Shown: positions 48,291-59,985 of the stretch, in pieces
How positions within the stretch are numbered: position 1 is the stretch's first letter
Layout: every line of letters begins with the position of its first letter
Origin: Symbiodinium natans
Lineage: Eukaryota; Sar; Dinophyceae; Suessiales; Symbiodiniaceae
Direction of reading: 5' to 3'
NCBI GenBank assembly: GCA_905221605.1
Contig: CAJNDS010001369.1
Location: forward strand, 62,001-126,000
Length of the DNA stretch: 64,000 bases
Made by a program: the position numbers and the translations under genes
Notes under the pieces: model-generated
Database searches by the model: none
The model's input: only the letters and a program-made list of their open reading frames with translations
Told to the model about the DNA's origin: nothing

Positions 48291-50450
48291 AACCTAAGGC
48301 TCTTGAGGGCTCATTTCGGTTCCTGTAATACTGAGGCCTTTAAGAGCACTTTTTTGCGGCTTCTGGGTCGGGAGTGGGGAGGGGGGTTGGGGGAGCTGTG
48401 ACGTGCAAATCCGTGCAACCATGCGGCCTTTCAGACTTATCATGCGTCACAAGCCTACCTGACACTCCGAGGCCCCTATGCCTGTTTATTCGGGGAAGTC
48501 ACCTGCAAGTACCCCACTCAAGCAACGACCCTCAAGAAACAGAACGATTGGAAGCTACGAAGCCCAAAGCAGCAAAAAGCGCAAGCCGAAACATCAGTTG
48601 CTGAGGTGAGTCGAACAGTTGATGTTTGTTTGTTTGCACCAGGCAGCAATAGATCCAATCTGCACCCGTAGACAGAAACGGGCTCAGAACGGCTACGCAT
48701 TTGTGAAACAGGCGGCAAGGAGAGCCTGTAGGTTGCGATGCTATTGGGAAACTAGGACCAAAAGATGCAACCGTGCCCCCAATGTCGTGACCAGCCTTCA
48801 ACCCTCCCGAAACAGTGAAACCCCCACACTGCTGGGCTGCCCGGCGCGCCATCTCCGTCTGAAATGCCGAGCTCCCGAACCGCGTAAAGCTGGCCACGGC
48901 CAGGGAACTCCCCAAGGAGGTGAAGTCCTGGTCTCATTGATCAAACAACTCTTCTTCTTTATGTTGCTCTTGCTTTGCTTGCTTTGATGTTTGGTCTACT
49001 GGGGACTTCGGATTGGGGGTTGGGGGCTTGTGCTCAGAACTAGGTCTCGGCCAATGTTTCCGTTCAAGGGCCCACATCTACAGGAAACGAAGAGACCTTC
49101 TTCGAAGCTGCCAGCGCAGTGATTTGTTGCTGTATTTGCAAACTGCTCGCAGCCTGGAGTCCGCAGGAGCCAACGCAGGCATGCGCACTCAGTAGCTCTG
49201 GGAGAATTTGGGAGCCTTCAGGCACAGACCCTAGCAACGAAAGAAGCGAACAAATTTGGACTAAGGTCGTCGGGCGAGCGCCCTAAGGCACGTTACTCTA
49301 AGGCTCTAAACTAAGGCTCTAAAGCACACCTCCCCAAGATGATGTGTCGAAAGGTAGAAGGCGCATCGCAGGCCAGAAGACACATGAAACATAGCTAAAA
49401 ACCGAAGGAGACGCTCTTGCAAAACCACATGCTTAAAGAAGCAAAACTTCACGAGTCAAGTTGATTCTTCGGTTGAACAAACAGCGCAATACGGCTTGTA
49501 AATATGAATGTTTGAGCTGTTGCTCTTATTGCAGTATGCGGCTCTATGCGTTTCTATGTTTGGGTCCGTGGAACATGGACTTTCGTGCACCCTTGCTGCC
49601 TAGGCAAAAATGCCAGGCGCAAAGTAGCCAAGATGACTCACACATCCAATCCCGCGGAACGCCTCATGTGCGCTATGCCTTAGGGCAGGGGCCCAATAGC
49701 TGGTTTCGGCTGTAAGTTCCGTTTGTCACAAGCTGTTCTGCTGTAGTAGGCGTGTGTAGAGCCAGCAAGAATATCTGCACACTGCATGCACCAACTGAAG
49801 GCCTCCAATTCATCCCTGGAAACACCGGAGCCAGTCCCTGATGACCAGAGTGTTGTCTGATTGCACCACGCCGTAGGCGAACAGCAAGAATCCTGTCAAG
49901 CGCAGTTCCAGTCTTTCAGGTTCCGCCAGTTCTGCAAAGAGTCCACCAGCCAAAACGTCACACCGTCATACCCTTTGACACAAGATCCGCAAGAAGCCGA
50001 GCAGGGCACTGAGATGGTGCAAGACTCGCCTAAATGCGTGAAGGACGTCACAGAGAGTGAGTCCCCGAACTGAATTTTGTTGAGCAAGGAGAACCCATGA
50101 CCTTGGACGGAAAAGCGGCATTGTTGAGACTGGCATCTCGTCTCTCATTCATTCTCTCTCCAACCGGAGACATCTTCCTAACACAGGCTCGACCTGGGAC
50201 TTAGTTTTGCCCATTGTGGGCCTCCGGACAAAAAAGCAAGAAGCTCGACTGCCTCAATCCCATCCCTAATCCTGAGGTCTTGGACCATACAGCACGGTGT
50301 CACCAAAAATCTCCATGGAGCTGCCGAAGGTGACCTGACCAGGTGTGTTAAAGATCAGAACTCCCGGCTGCGCTTGCCGCGGCTTGCCTTCACGATGCAC
50401 CTGGTATTGATCCGCTATTTCGCCGGGGGTTCTTTTTTGCTTCACGAAAA
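48291..50450. other. gene-poor DNA with two stray repeat units
   Basis: No supported gene. Minus-strand remnants of the 12-residue unit lie near 48845-48930 (LAVASFTRFGSS) and 49860-49910 (FLLFAYGVVQSD). The rest shows only short chance open frames. Confidence 0.55.
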
Positions 50451-50459
50451 AAAGTCTCA

Positions 50460-51370
50460 CGGCATGTGTCTATACAATTGTCTCCACGTGTTCTTGATGT
50501 GGCTGGATGCTATGTGCTGCGACGGCCGTCTGGGATGGTTGTCTCCCATGTGTCTGCTTTTGTCTGCCGTTTGTCCCCCATTTGTTCCCCAAACAGGTTT
50601 TGATTTGTTCAAAGAAGGGGTTTCTGCGACGCGCATGTGGATGTCTCACGGCACTAGTCTCACGGCACTAGTCAAAAAAACTGATTTGCTACACTGGTCT
50701 GGGACTGTTGTCTCGCGGCAAGACCCTAAAGGGCTGTCTCGAATTTGTCTCCTTTTCATTGTCAAGCGAGCAGATTCTTGATGGCGCGACGCCTCTCTGG
50801 TACTGTTGTCTCCCGCCGTTGCCTCTCGTTTCTCTCCCACTTGTCTCCCATTTGTCTCCCATCTGTTTTCTCTTTGTCCGGGCCCTGGATGCCGTCATGC
50901 GCATGAAGGCCTGCTGGCCCCCCAACCTCCCATTTATCTTCCATTTCTCTCCGCGCGTAAAGCGAGTAGAGCCACGCCCATCTGCGACAGTTCTCTCCCA
51001 GTTGTCTCCCTTTGTGGGGATGCTGCAACGTCTGGGACCGTTGCCTCCCGTGTGTCTCCCATTGGTCTCGAACCTGCATGCTGTGACGCCCGTGTCTGGG
51101 ACTGTTGTCTCTCATTTGTCTCCCTTTTTCAAAGGAGCAGACCCTGTGTGCTGTGATGCCCGTCTGGGACTGGGGAGGGGAGGTTCTTCATTTTGTTTAA
51201 GGAAAGGTTTCTGTGGCGCGGCACTATGAATGTTGTCTCTCGTTTGCGACTCTCCGTCTCCCTTTTGTCTCCCACTTCTGTGGCCCAAGGCACCCGGTAT
51301 GTTCTTTGACAAGCCGCAGGGCTGCTCCCATTGTCTGCCAATTCCTGTGAAGAGAACAGGCCCTGGATGA
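50460..51370. repeat. degenerate TGTCTCCC-type dispersed repeat
   Basis: The motifs TTGTCTCCCATTTG, GGGACTGTTGTCTC and TGTGATGCCCGTCTGGGA recur at irregular spacing through about 0.9 kb. Open frames across it (reading FVSHLSPI or similar) follow from the repeat and are not taken as genes. Confidence 0.75.
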
Positions 51371-51997
51371 CGCCTTTTTGGGACTCTTTGCCTCTCAGGT
51401 TGGGGTCGAGGCTGATAGAATCAAAGAAGCAATGTGAAGATTGCGCTGCACTCTTGACTATCACCCATGCCCGCCGCTCCAAGCTGGATGGGCGTAGCTA
51501 CCCAAGCCTTTGGATATGCATGAGGCGCGAAACGTGGCTCACACCTGTGTTGTGGTGTTTGGACTTTGAGATCCCAAACGTGTTGTGTGATCTTCAAGCT
51601 GGTAGCGGAGCCCCAAACCAGGAGCAAGCTGTGCAACGCCGAAAGCTGCCGGCAAACACGCTGCTCAACAGAGCATTAGAGCCAGTACTGGTGTGATCGC
51701 GTGATTCCGATTCACTAGTTGATGCTGAACCAGGCTGACACGAAGGCGAGTGGGAGACTGAACGCTCCGCTGGCTGCACCGGCAAGCCCACAATTCTTGC
51801 ATAAAGCACATGAAGTACCACGCTGCCTTTCTTCCATGCCACCAGCCCCGGCAATCCCCAGTACACGGGAGCTGTTGCTGAGGTTCATGCCCTGTCCAGG
51901 ATGGACAAGGTGGACCCACAGATGGTGTGTCCTCCCACCCGGAGCGTGCGACCTAGGTACGTTGCAAGATGGTCAAAAAGACTACAGAGGTCGCTGG
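51371..51997. other. no gene seen
   Basis: Unique-looking DNA with short open frames on both strands and no recognisable domain, repeat unit or splice-consistent exon chain. Confidence 0.4.
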
Positions 51998-52140
51998 GCA
52001 GGCACATACACACACACCCACGCACGCACGCACGCACGGCACGCACGCATACACGCACACGCGCACGCGCACACGCGCACACGCACACACACGCGTGCAC
52101 GCGCGCACACACGCACGCGCGCACACACACACGCACACAA
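51998..52140. repeat. CA/CG microsatellite (CACGCA-type)
   Basis: About 140 bases of alternating purine-pyrimidine sequence built from CACA and CACGCA. Such tracts can adopt left-handed DNA (general knowledge). His/Thr- or Val/Cys-rich open frames here are by-products. Confidence 0.95.
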
Positions 52141-55100
52141 GGGCAATGTGAAAGTGACCCAAACTAGAGGCTGCCCAATCCGAGCTGTGATGTTCAAGTT
52201 GATGCTGCAGCGCTAGACTCAGAACCGCCTAGCCGCTCTGTGCCTGTCAGACATGGTCAGTGTGACATATTGTGACATCGTGGGCATGACGACTCAGTAG
52301 CATCCGTAGCCTCTATGCGCGGCCTCTGCGATGCACGGGACGACAGACAGCATTGGGCGCGAGGCCTAATTGTGCATCGCTGTACCTCAGCAGTATAGCA
52401 ATGATCCGCTTCGTTTGCTTCTTGCGTAGTCAGTAAACCCCTTCGGTAGGCAACAGTAAACGCAGCTCGCTCTCCCAGTCTTGGCTCGTCACACCGACAA
52501 TGTGCCGCCGAGGTGGGCGGCATCGAATGCCGAGACCGTGCTGTTCATTACTACCTACAGCACAACACGCGAGCTCAGCGCTTTTTTGAGAAAACTGTGT
52601 AGATCACACCTGTCAGGCGAGGTGCATATCAAACCTCTGGAACTACCTGCACAGATGCCTTCATGAAAGTTCTCAGCTCCCTGCCGTGTCGAACACAGAC
52701 AGGGAGCCACCCAGCCTTACCTTCAAGTTGGGAGCGATTGCCATCTAGCCGGAGCCCAGCATAATGACTCAATCGGCCTCGAACATGACGGATAACGTCG
52801 TGTTGAGATAAGCCTGGTCGTCTTGCGAGAGCCTTGGCAAAGGCTGTGGGACTTGCGGACGTGCGCAACTTTAACATCATGGGCTGTCACGGGGCGGATG
52901 CTAGGGCAAACGCGCGAAGGCTCCGCCGAATGGCGACTGCAAAACGAGGTCATCAGCTGCATAATTATCCTGCAAATCACGCGCTTACAGGAACAGACTC
53001 ACGAATGACGAATGCAGCAGCATCAATCAAGGCTGCCTTCACGACAAAGTCCCAAAGACTTGTGCCTGACCTGCACACGCATTGCCGAGTGCAGACGGCG
53101 AGCGTGCACAACGCAAATAATCATAGGGTTCTTACGGGGGGGGAGGGGGGAGGCTTCAAGGGGGGTATGTAACCCAAGGTTCCCTAATACTCCCTGCTAC
53201 CCCCTCAGGCTCCCTAGGTACCTACCCCGCTTGAACCCCCCCCCTCGCTGACTGGTCCACGGGAGGTATGAAGAATGCTGCTATGAGGTCTGAGGCTCCG
53301 GCTGTTTCAGCGAGAGTCGCGAATTAACTGCATAAGAAGGATCAATGTCCAGAGCACCCAGCAGCTGGATATCTCCTGCACGATGCAAGTAGCGAGGCAC
53401 GCGCTGTACAGCTGCCAAAAACTAAAGCGAACTGGCGTCCTGTGGCATTCACCTTCCAAGGACAGGCTGAACCAGCGAAACAGAAGACTATGCTGCCATG
53501 GTCCATATGCTCCGGCCGCACAAGACGAAAGGCTTTCCAAAACTTTGGCAGCTGCAAAGAACATGAGGAGAACTTGCGTGGGAACAGTCGGAAAAAATGA
53601 GCAGAACCAAAAAATAGAGGAAGCCGAGCACGGCCTCTAAAAGGCTGTGCTATAATCGCAAGGTGCTATAGGGGCACAGAAAAGGGCAGGTGCCCTGATG
53701 TTTTTTCGGCGAGGGGAGGCGACCGCCAAGCAGCCGCCAAGCTCGATGCCAAAAAACTCTGAACTGCCTAACCTGACTTACAGCCAAGTCGCCAAAAGCC
53801 ATGATGCAGCTCTGGGTACCAGAGTGCATAGACAGGCCTCGGAGACAGCGGAGATATCATCACACTCTCAGCAAGCCGAGCGTCACTGTCCAGAGTCCGC
53901 ATGACCAAGACCCACACCAGGAGAAGGATCCAGGGATAGCGCATTTTCTGTGCCTGACAGACGCTTCTGGGATCCAAAGATTGCAATGGTGCGAATTGAC
54001 CAGGTGTACCAAATGTTCAAGCATGCCAGCGCGGCCGCCGCACAGGGCGATGCCCTATCTCTCCCTGCTGAGTCTCACCATGCTCCCTGCTGGTTTCTTG
54101 GGCCAGAACGTCACAGGAAACACTAAATGAAACTGCAGCCACGATGAGGTCACTCCCACACATGTCAGGATTCAACGCTGATCTGCCATCCGCAAGCACG
54201 CTTAACTTTCCGGGGTGGCATTCTTCCGTGAGAAACAGTTAATCGCACTCGTGTTCTGGTTCGGTAGCATGCCGCCAAGCCGGGCATTTCATTTTGCACG
54301 TGCTTTCGCGATTCAACCTCTGCGTGGATGCAGGCCGGTGGCGTCCCTCGCTGCCGGCGAATGCTCCTGGGCACGCAGGTTACTGTGCAAGGGGTGACCT
54401 TCAAGGGTGCTTGGGGTTCAAGCGCATTCAGGATGGCTGAGGTGCTTCGGGATGGTTCCGGGTGCCCGGCGCCAGGGAGCAATGTGCTGGGAGCTGAGTC
54501 GGCGCCGGGGCGCGCCATACCTTAGCTTCCCAAGTGCTGGGACGGGAGAGTGAAGAGTGAAGAATGCAGAGATCCTTTTGAGCGCCTGGGCCCCAGACCA
54601 CCCAAGCTCAACGCCAGAGCCCTGGGCCCTGGGCAACGCAGAGCTGCTTTTGGGTTTCTTACGCTAAAGTTCTGCAATCCGATGCCCAGAGTCCCAAGCC
54701 TCGTGAGGCGTTTGCAGTCTGCCAAGCGGCAGTCGGTGTCAAACGCTGAGCCCAACCAAGCAGGGAGTGATCAAGCCTTGGAATTCGCTCAACCAAGACC
54801 CCAAGAGACCACTCCCCAAAAGATGTGGAAGCCAGAGCTTCCGACGTTTAGATCGACAACTCGGTGGTCGAAGATCTAGCGCGATCCGAGGTCCTCAGCC
54901 AAGAAAAAGAAGTGGTTACCCCGGTATCCCGAGTATCGGGGCTTGCAGGTTCATGTTCAGCTCCGCTCAGGGCTGGACCATGTAGTGTTGGTGACATTTG
55001 TCAGATTGGAGGCATTCGTGGCATTCGTGGCATTAACGTCTTCGGTGGTCTTTGCCTTCGACTGGCCCTTTCCACCTTTCCTTGGTCGGGCAATGCCTTT

Positions 55101-55158
55101 GGCACTTCGCACACTTCTCTGGGGTCCTTTGAGCTGTCGTGGAGCTTCCTTTGCCATC
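52141..55158. other. no gene seen; G-run near 53.14 kb
   Basis: About 3 kb without a supported gene. A G-rich run lies at 53137-53160 and C-rich stretches near 53236. A GAATGCCAC-like short direct repeat near 55015-55035 lies just beyond the S74 stop codon. Small open frames on both strands overlap each other and resemble no family I know. Confidence 0.45.
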
Positions 55159-57012
55159 TTAACAAGGTCCTAACACGCTGCTCCTCCCTTTCTTCCGAGG
55201 CTCTTCTTCTTCCTCCCACGCAAGTCGACACGGGGCAAGTCCAGATCCTCCTCAGGGAACTTGGAAAGTCAAAACTGTGTTTCAAGCTTCAATGTCTGGG
55301 TGATGGCCGTATGCCCACATGCAACCTGATGCAAGTCCATGCTGCATCTTTAGATGATGCTCCTGCTTCAACGTGTGCAGCTCATTCTTCAGCGTTGCAA
55401 AATCCGCAAGCAGCCTGTCCTTGGGCACATGACAGCAATGACAGGCAGAGAACTTCACAACTAAGCACTTTGCATATGCAGATATGCAGTAACAAGCACG
55501 TCGATGGTCAAGAAAGGATGCCACAAGGGGATCAAGCTGGCACAGCCTTTGTCACCCCATCGTATACCGGTGGACTAAGTTCCTGGCCATGCGGTCTTGC
55601 TGCTGCTCAACAATCTGCTGTTGGCCTGAGCAGTTTCCACAAGGTGGCTCGTATTTCGACTGGGGCTGGAGGGGTTAGAGGCTAGATGGCCAGATGCAAG
55701 TTTCCCGGCCTTGCGCTGCCGCAGTCAGCAGGGCGATGAGATCCTGCAAACCCGGGGGAGAGGTGAGAGGTGAGATCACGACGCATCGTCAATCAACGGC
55801 CAACACGTTGACAAAGGAAAGCTGCTGCGAGTTGTGTGGCACAGCAATGTAGCAGAGGTCGGATGCTCCTGATACACGACACCCTTTTGGTCGTCGAAAT
55901 CGCCACCTGAGCACGCAGCCTACCTGACCGGACCCTAGTGCCCTAGTGGGCGAAATGCGGGTAAATGCTGTCCTGCGGAGTCCTGTGCAACAGCAAGAAG
56001 GCCGCACAGCAGCTTGAGACCCGGACGAGTTGTTCGCACAACTTGTGGGATAACGGACTCGAGGTCGTCGGCTGGGCAGGGAATGCTTTGGTGACGCACA
56101 TGCTCGAAGTCTTCCTACTGTCGCAAGGTCTGCGCCTACAAAGCCGAAGCGCATGTACTTGGACTCGCTGCCCTTCTTGAAGTAGTAAGACACGGGGCGG
56201 AGCTGCCTTGGCGCGGGGTCTGATGCCCCTACCATCCCCCTATCCCATCCCCTGCTACTATCCCATACCCCTGCCCAGGTGATAAGAAAGCAGATGCCCA
56301 GCTCTCCCAGATCTTGGGCCGATGCCGAAGCGTCCAAAGAGGCCCGGCTTCCATGCTCTCCTGTGTTTGCTCTTTAAGAGGACATGGCGCCCGCGACATG
56401 GCCCGCGATGTGGCGCACACCGTTGCGCAGGCAACGGACAGGGGATTTGCTCATTTTGGAACCCACAAGGTGAAGACAGCTTCCCACGCTGTCCTTGTCC
56501 TTTCCACCAACGGCCAAAATCGAGGCGCCCTGGACTCCGCGAGGCGGTCCGACCTCCTTGGTCGAGGCTCTCGCTCTCTCGCTCGCTCGCTCCCTCTGGC
56601 ACGCCTCTCCCCTCTCCATCCCTCTCCCCTGCCTGGGCGGTTTGGACCTCGCGGAGCGTGCGCTTCAAGGGCTTGACGTCGCGCTTCAGGCGGCGGTCAG
56701 ACCTGATGAAGCAGAGCAGATGAGACCAGAAAGATATTGGAAGGCTTCCCACCCCCCCCCCCCCCCGGCAGCAGCATCGGCACCCTAAGGGGCAGACACG
56801 GTGACGGCGTTTTGGCTTGTCCAGGTTCCGTGGAGCGATCCACCGCTGTTGTCGAGGATCATCGACTGAGCACAGATTGGTTTCTTCGGTGTCAACGGAG
56901 TGCGCAACAACTCTTTGCTATCATAAAGAAGAGACAGAAAAGCATTTGTGGGAGTCTGGCCCGGTGTCCACCCACGTACCACTCAACTGTGTTGGCGGTG
57001 TAGTACATGTAC
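55159..57012 (-). CDS. protein with C-terminal peptidase S74 (intramolecular chaperone) domain and coiled-coil tail
   Basis: Minus-strand exons: ~57012-56985 (YMYYTANTVEWY), 56865-56798 (LDNSGGSLHGTW), 56702-56633 (SDRRLKRDVKPLKRTL), 56206-56136 (QLRPVSYYFKKGSESKYM), 56071-56021 (ADDLESVIPQVVRTT), 55906-55869 (DDQKGVVYQ), 55743-55710 (DLIALLTAAAQ), 55625-55583 (QQQIVEQQQDRMA), 55414-55363 (LLADFATLKNELHTLKQ) and 55212-55159 (EEEEPRKKGRSS, TAA stop). The SDxRLK start, FGFVADDLESVIP and VVYQDLIALL are hallmarks of the S74 chaperone that, in phage tailspikes, helps trimerise and then cleaves itself off. The last seven exons join in phase without error. One small exon between SDRRLK and QLRPV was not found, and the 5' part lies further upstream. 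Donors of these exons are GC, GT, GA, GC, GA and GA, with AG acceptors. Confidence 0.8.
55869..55906 (-). other. S74 microexon with GA donor
   Basis: A 38-bp exon, GDFDDQKGVVYQ, ending CAG|GAGCAT. Reading through the GA donor would lose the conserved DLIALL that follows in the next exon, so the GA junction is needed for the domain to make sense. Confidence 0.75.
56136..56206 (-). other. S74 domain core exon
   Basis: Follows CCAAG|G; encodes QLRPVSYYFKKGSESKYM then RFGFV and ends with a GC donor. It joins CC of the next exon to make FGFVADDLESV, the most conserved stretch of the family. Confidence 0.8.
56633..56702 (-). other. S74 domain first exon (SDRRLK motif)
   Basis: Between CATCAG|G and CAG|GCAGGG (GC donor). 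SDRRLK is the start of the domain, where the Ser-Asp step marks the autocleavage site in studied members. It is joined from VTV of the exon before it (56865-56798). Confidence 0.75.
56752..56766 (+). repeat. poly-C run in an S74 intron
   Basis: Fifteen consecutive C on the plus strand (poly-G in the transcript), inside the intron between 56797 and 56703. Confidence 0.9.
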
Positions 57013-57019
57013 CTTGCAC

Positions 57020-58880
57020 GCTTACGTTACAACCGTTACAGCCATGCCGCACCCGAATGCTCAACCAAGGTCCCGGCGTGTCGCTTGTGAACTCGACCCT
57101 GTTGGGAACCGCGATGGTGGACGCGCAGCTGAGGCCTCAGTTTCGCTATGCATCCTGCTTTGCACAGTTCACTCGCACCTCCAGGAATCAGAATGAGGGC
57201 GCTGCTGCTACCGGGGCATGCGAGCGCTCTTGCTGACAAAGAGGATCCGGTAGTCATGCAGTCAAAGGCCTGAACCCCACACACAAACACACATGCCTCT
57301 TCACACAGGCATAGCGTCAAAACTTCGGATTGATAGATGTGACTGGTAGGGACTTGTGGGCAGACAGGCAGGTAGATAGAGCAGCAATATGCGAACATGA
57401 TGTGTGTTTATACATACATGATATATGTATACATAGAGAGAGAGAGAGAGAAAAAAAAGGACAGAAAGAAAAGAGATAAAAAGAGATAAACAGAGAAAGA
57501 CAGAAAGAAAGAGATAAACAGAGAAAGACAGAAAGAGGGAAATAGATCAAGAGACCGACAGGAGAGAGGGAGAGACAGCGGGGGGAGGGAAAGGGAGAAG
57601 AGAGGACGACAGTGAGAGAGAGTGAGAGAGGGGTAGATAAGAAGAAACGTATACGAAAAGATGTATAAAAGTTATAAAGGAAAAGGATGTACAGAGGTAG
57701 AGATGTGTGTTTGTATGCATGCATGGATGTACAACAAAGCGACAATTCTAGCCCAGTGGTCTGGCAGTGGTGCTTTGACCCAAGCCGGGACTAGCAGGTC
57801 CGCACGCATGGCATCCAAGCTAAGAAGCTGGCAAACATCAGCGAACCCAGTCTCGACCTGGGCACAGTCCCGCTACAGCTGGTGCAACAGCTAGCAAGTC
57901 TGCTTGGCTCTGACAGCTTGCTTTGATAACGAAAGCAAGAAGTGCAAACTGGGCCTTCCTTTTGCTTGAAAACGATGCAACAAGGTGGCACACACACACA
58001 CAAGCACGAGGATCTCGATCCCGCTCAGCTTCAGGCAATCCAACAAGGAGTAGGGGAAGGTCAGGTTAAGCACCTCGAAAACAGCCATGGCAGCTGTGTC
58101 GGGGTGGTGGCCTTTGCTGCTGTTCTGGGATTTGGGTTGACTTAGCCACCGGCAACTTCGTGAAGGCATTGGCAGACCAGGGTGAGAAAAGCCGAAGACA
58201 GGAACTGCTGCTTCCAATTGCTTGAAGCTCCTGAGGTGGTCACAATTCCACGCTTGCAGCCGCTTGCCGCCGCTTACAAAAAGTCCAACATGCTTGCTGC
58301 CCGGTCACCGTACCAATGCTGACGATCCCAGCTGGCAGTTGTAGAGAACCTAACGACAACCCAGCCAGCAATTCAGTGCAAATATCGCCGACAGAGACGA
58401 GGACTTGCTGGGCTTAGCATGGCCTATAAAGGCGGCCTCTAGCAATCCAAACTCTGAGCGGCAGGCTGGCAGCGTGACTGCATCCGCAGGTCCAAGCCTC
58501 TCAGAGGCCGGGCTGAGGATCCAGCTCGTTGCTGACATTACTGATTCGACTGATTCATGGGGGGCCTATCAGCATCTTTCCATCTAACCGCAAGACTTCG
58601 TGAGCTAGTGGACCCCCCTAAACTGCAAAATCGTGATGGGTTGCACGCCTGGCGCTGCCCAACGCCAGCAAGGAAGGCCCAGTTCACGCAAGGCCTTTGT
58701 GCAGGGCAACACATGCGGCCCTGCCTGACCATCAGCCCGAGGTGATAGCAAGTTGCGTGTTTGCAGGCAGTAAGGTTTCAACTTTGAAGCGGCAGGAGGG
58801 AACCTGTTGAGGAGAATTGGCAGACCTGGCCGGGCCGACGTCATTCGGCGCAAGCCCTACACACAGTACTCTGTCAGTCT
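57020..58880. other. no gene resolved; GA tract and stray array units
   Basis: Upstream side of the S74 gene; further 5' exons may lie here. A possible piece is TIAVPNRVEFTSDTPGP on the minus strand near 57060-57115, with no clean junction. Purine-rich GA/AAAGACAG sequence fills 57430-57640. Array-unit remnants lie near 57775-57830 (weak) and at 58150-58215 (minus AAVPVFGFSHPGLPMP). Confidence 0.45.
57430..57640 (+). repeat. polypurine GA / AGAAAGACAG simple repeat
   Basis: Nearly pure purine on the plus strand, with GA dinucleotides (57436-57451) followed by AGAAAGAGATAAACAG-type units. Confidence 0.9.
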
Positions 58881-59024
58881 GTGTCTGGTAAGAGCGTATT
58901 CGGGTGTGCAGCTACACTGTGTGGATTGAGCAGCGAATCCATCGGCAAGATCCAGGCAAACCCCCTCAATAAACAGGCTCCAAGTACGGAAAGTGCCAAA
59001 CTCAGTCAGGAGGGGCTCCTGGCG

Positions 59025-59928
59025 CAATCTCTCTCTCTCTCTCTCTTTTTCTGTCTCTCCTTCTCTCCTTCTCTCCTTCTCTCCTCCTCTCCTCCTCGTC
59101 CTCCTCTCCTCCTCTCCCCTCTCCCCTCTCCATCCTCTCCTCCTCTCCTCCCTCCTCTCTCCTCCTCTCCTCCTCTCCTCCTCTCCTCCTCTCCCTCTCT
59201 CCTCCTCTCCTCTCCCTCCTCTCCCTCCTCCTCTCCTCCTCTCCTCCTCTCCTCCTCTCCCCTCCTCTCCTCTCCTCCTCCCTCCTCCTCTCCCTCCTCC
59301 TCCTCCCTCTCCTCCTCTCCTCCTCTCCTCCCTCGTCCTCCTCTCCTCCTCTCCTCCTCGCCTCCTCCCTCCTCTCCTCCTCTCCTCCTCCTCCTCCTCT
59401 CTCCTCCTCTCCTCCTCTCCTCCTCTCGCCAGTCCCTCCTCTCCTCCTCTCCTCCTCTCCCTCCTCTCCCTCCTCTCCTCCTCTCCTCCTCTCCTCCGTT
59501 CGTTCCTCCTCTCCTCCTCTCCTCCTCTCCTCCTCGCCTCCTCTCCTCCCTCCTCCCTCATCCTCCTGCTCCCCATCCTCTCCGCCTCTCCCTCCTCCTC
59601 CTCCTCTCCTCCTCGTCCTCCTCACTCCTCCGTCGTCCTCCTCTCCTCCTCTCCTCCCCCCCCCTCTCCTCCTCTCCTCCTCTCCTACTCTCCTACTCTC
59701 CTCCTCTCCTCCTCTCCTCCTCTCCTTCTCTCCTTCTCTCCTTCTCTCCTCTCTCTCCTCTCTTCTCTCCTTCTCTCCTTCTCTCCTTCTCTCCTTCTCT
59801 CCTTCTCTCCTTCTCTCCTTCTCTCCTTCTCTCCTTCTCTCCTTCTCTCTTCTTGCTCCTTCTCTCCTTCTATCCTTCTCTCCTTATCTCCTTCTCTCTT
59901 CTCTCCTTCTCTCCTTCTCTCCTTCTCT

Positions 59929-59972
<44 letters not shown>

Positions 59973-59985
59973 CTTTCTTTCTTTC
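59025..59985 (+). repeat. 1-kb C/T-only tract (CTCCT and CTCCTT units)
   Basis: Almost pure pyrimidine on the plus strand: CTCCT-type units in the first two thirds, CTCCTT-type units next, then CT and CTTT at the end. Long open frames on both strands (Ser/Leu/Pro one way, Arg/Glu/Gly the other) are artefacts of composition. Confidence 0.96.

Noticed and set aside
51885-52216. His/Thr- and Val/Cys-rich small frames
   Set aside because: Products of the CA/CG microsatellite.
54864-55685. 273-codon plus-strand open frame
   Set aside because: It is antisense to the last exons of the S74 gene, whose minus-strand exons show conserved family motifs and exact phase.
57317-57745. Minus-strand Leu/Ser-rich membrane-like frame
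   Set aside because: Encoded by the GA simple repeat; the hydrophobicity is compositional.
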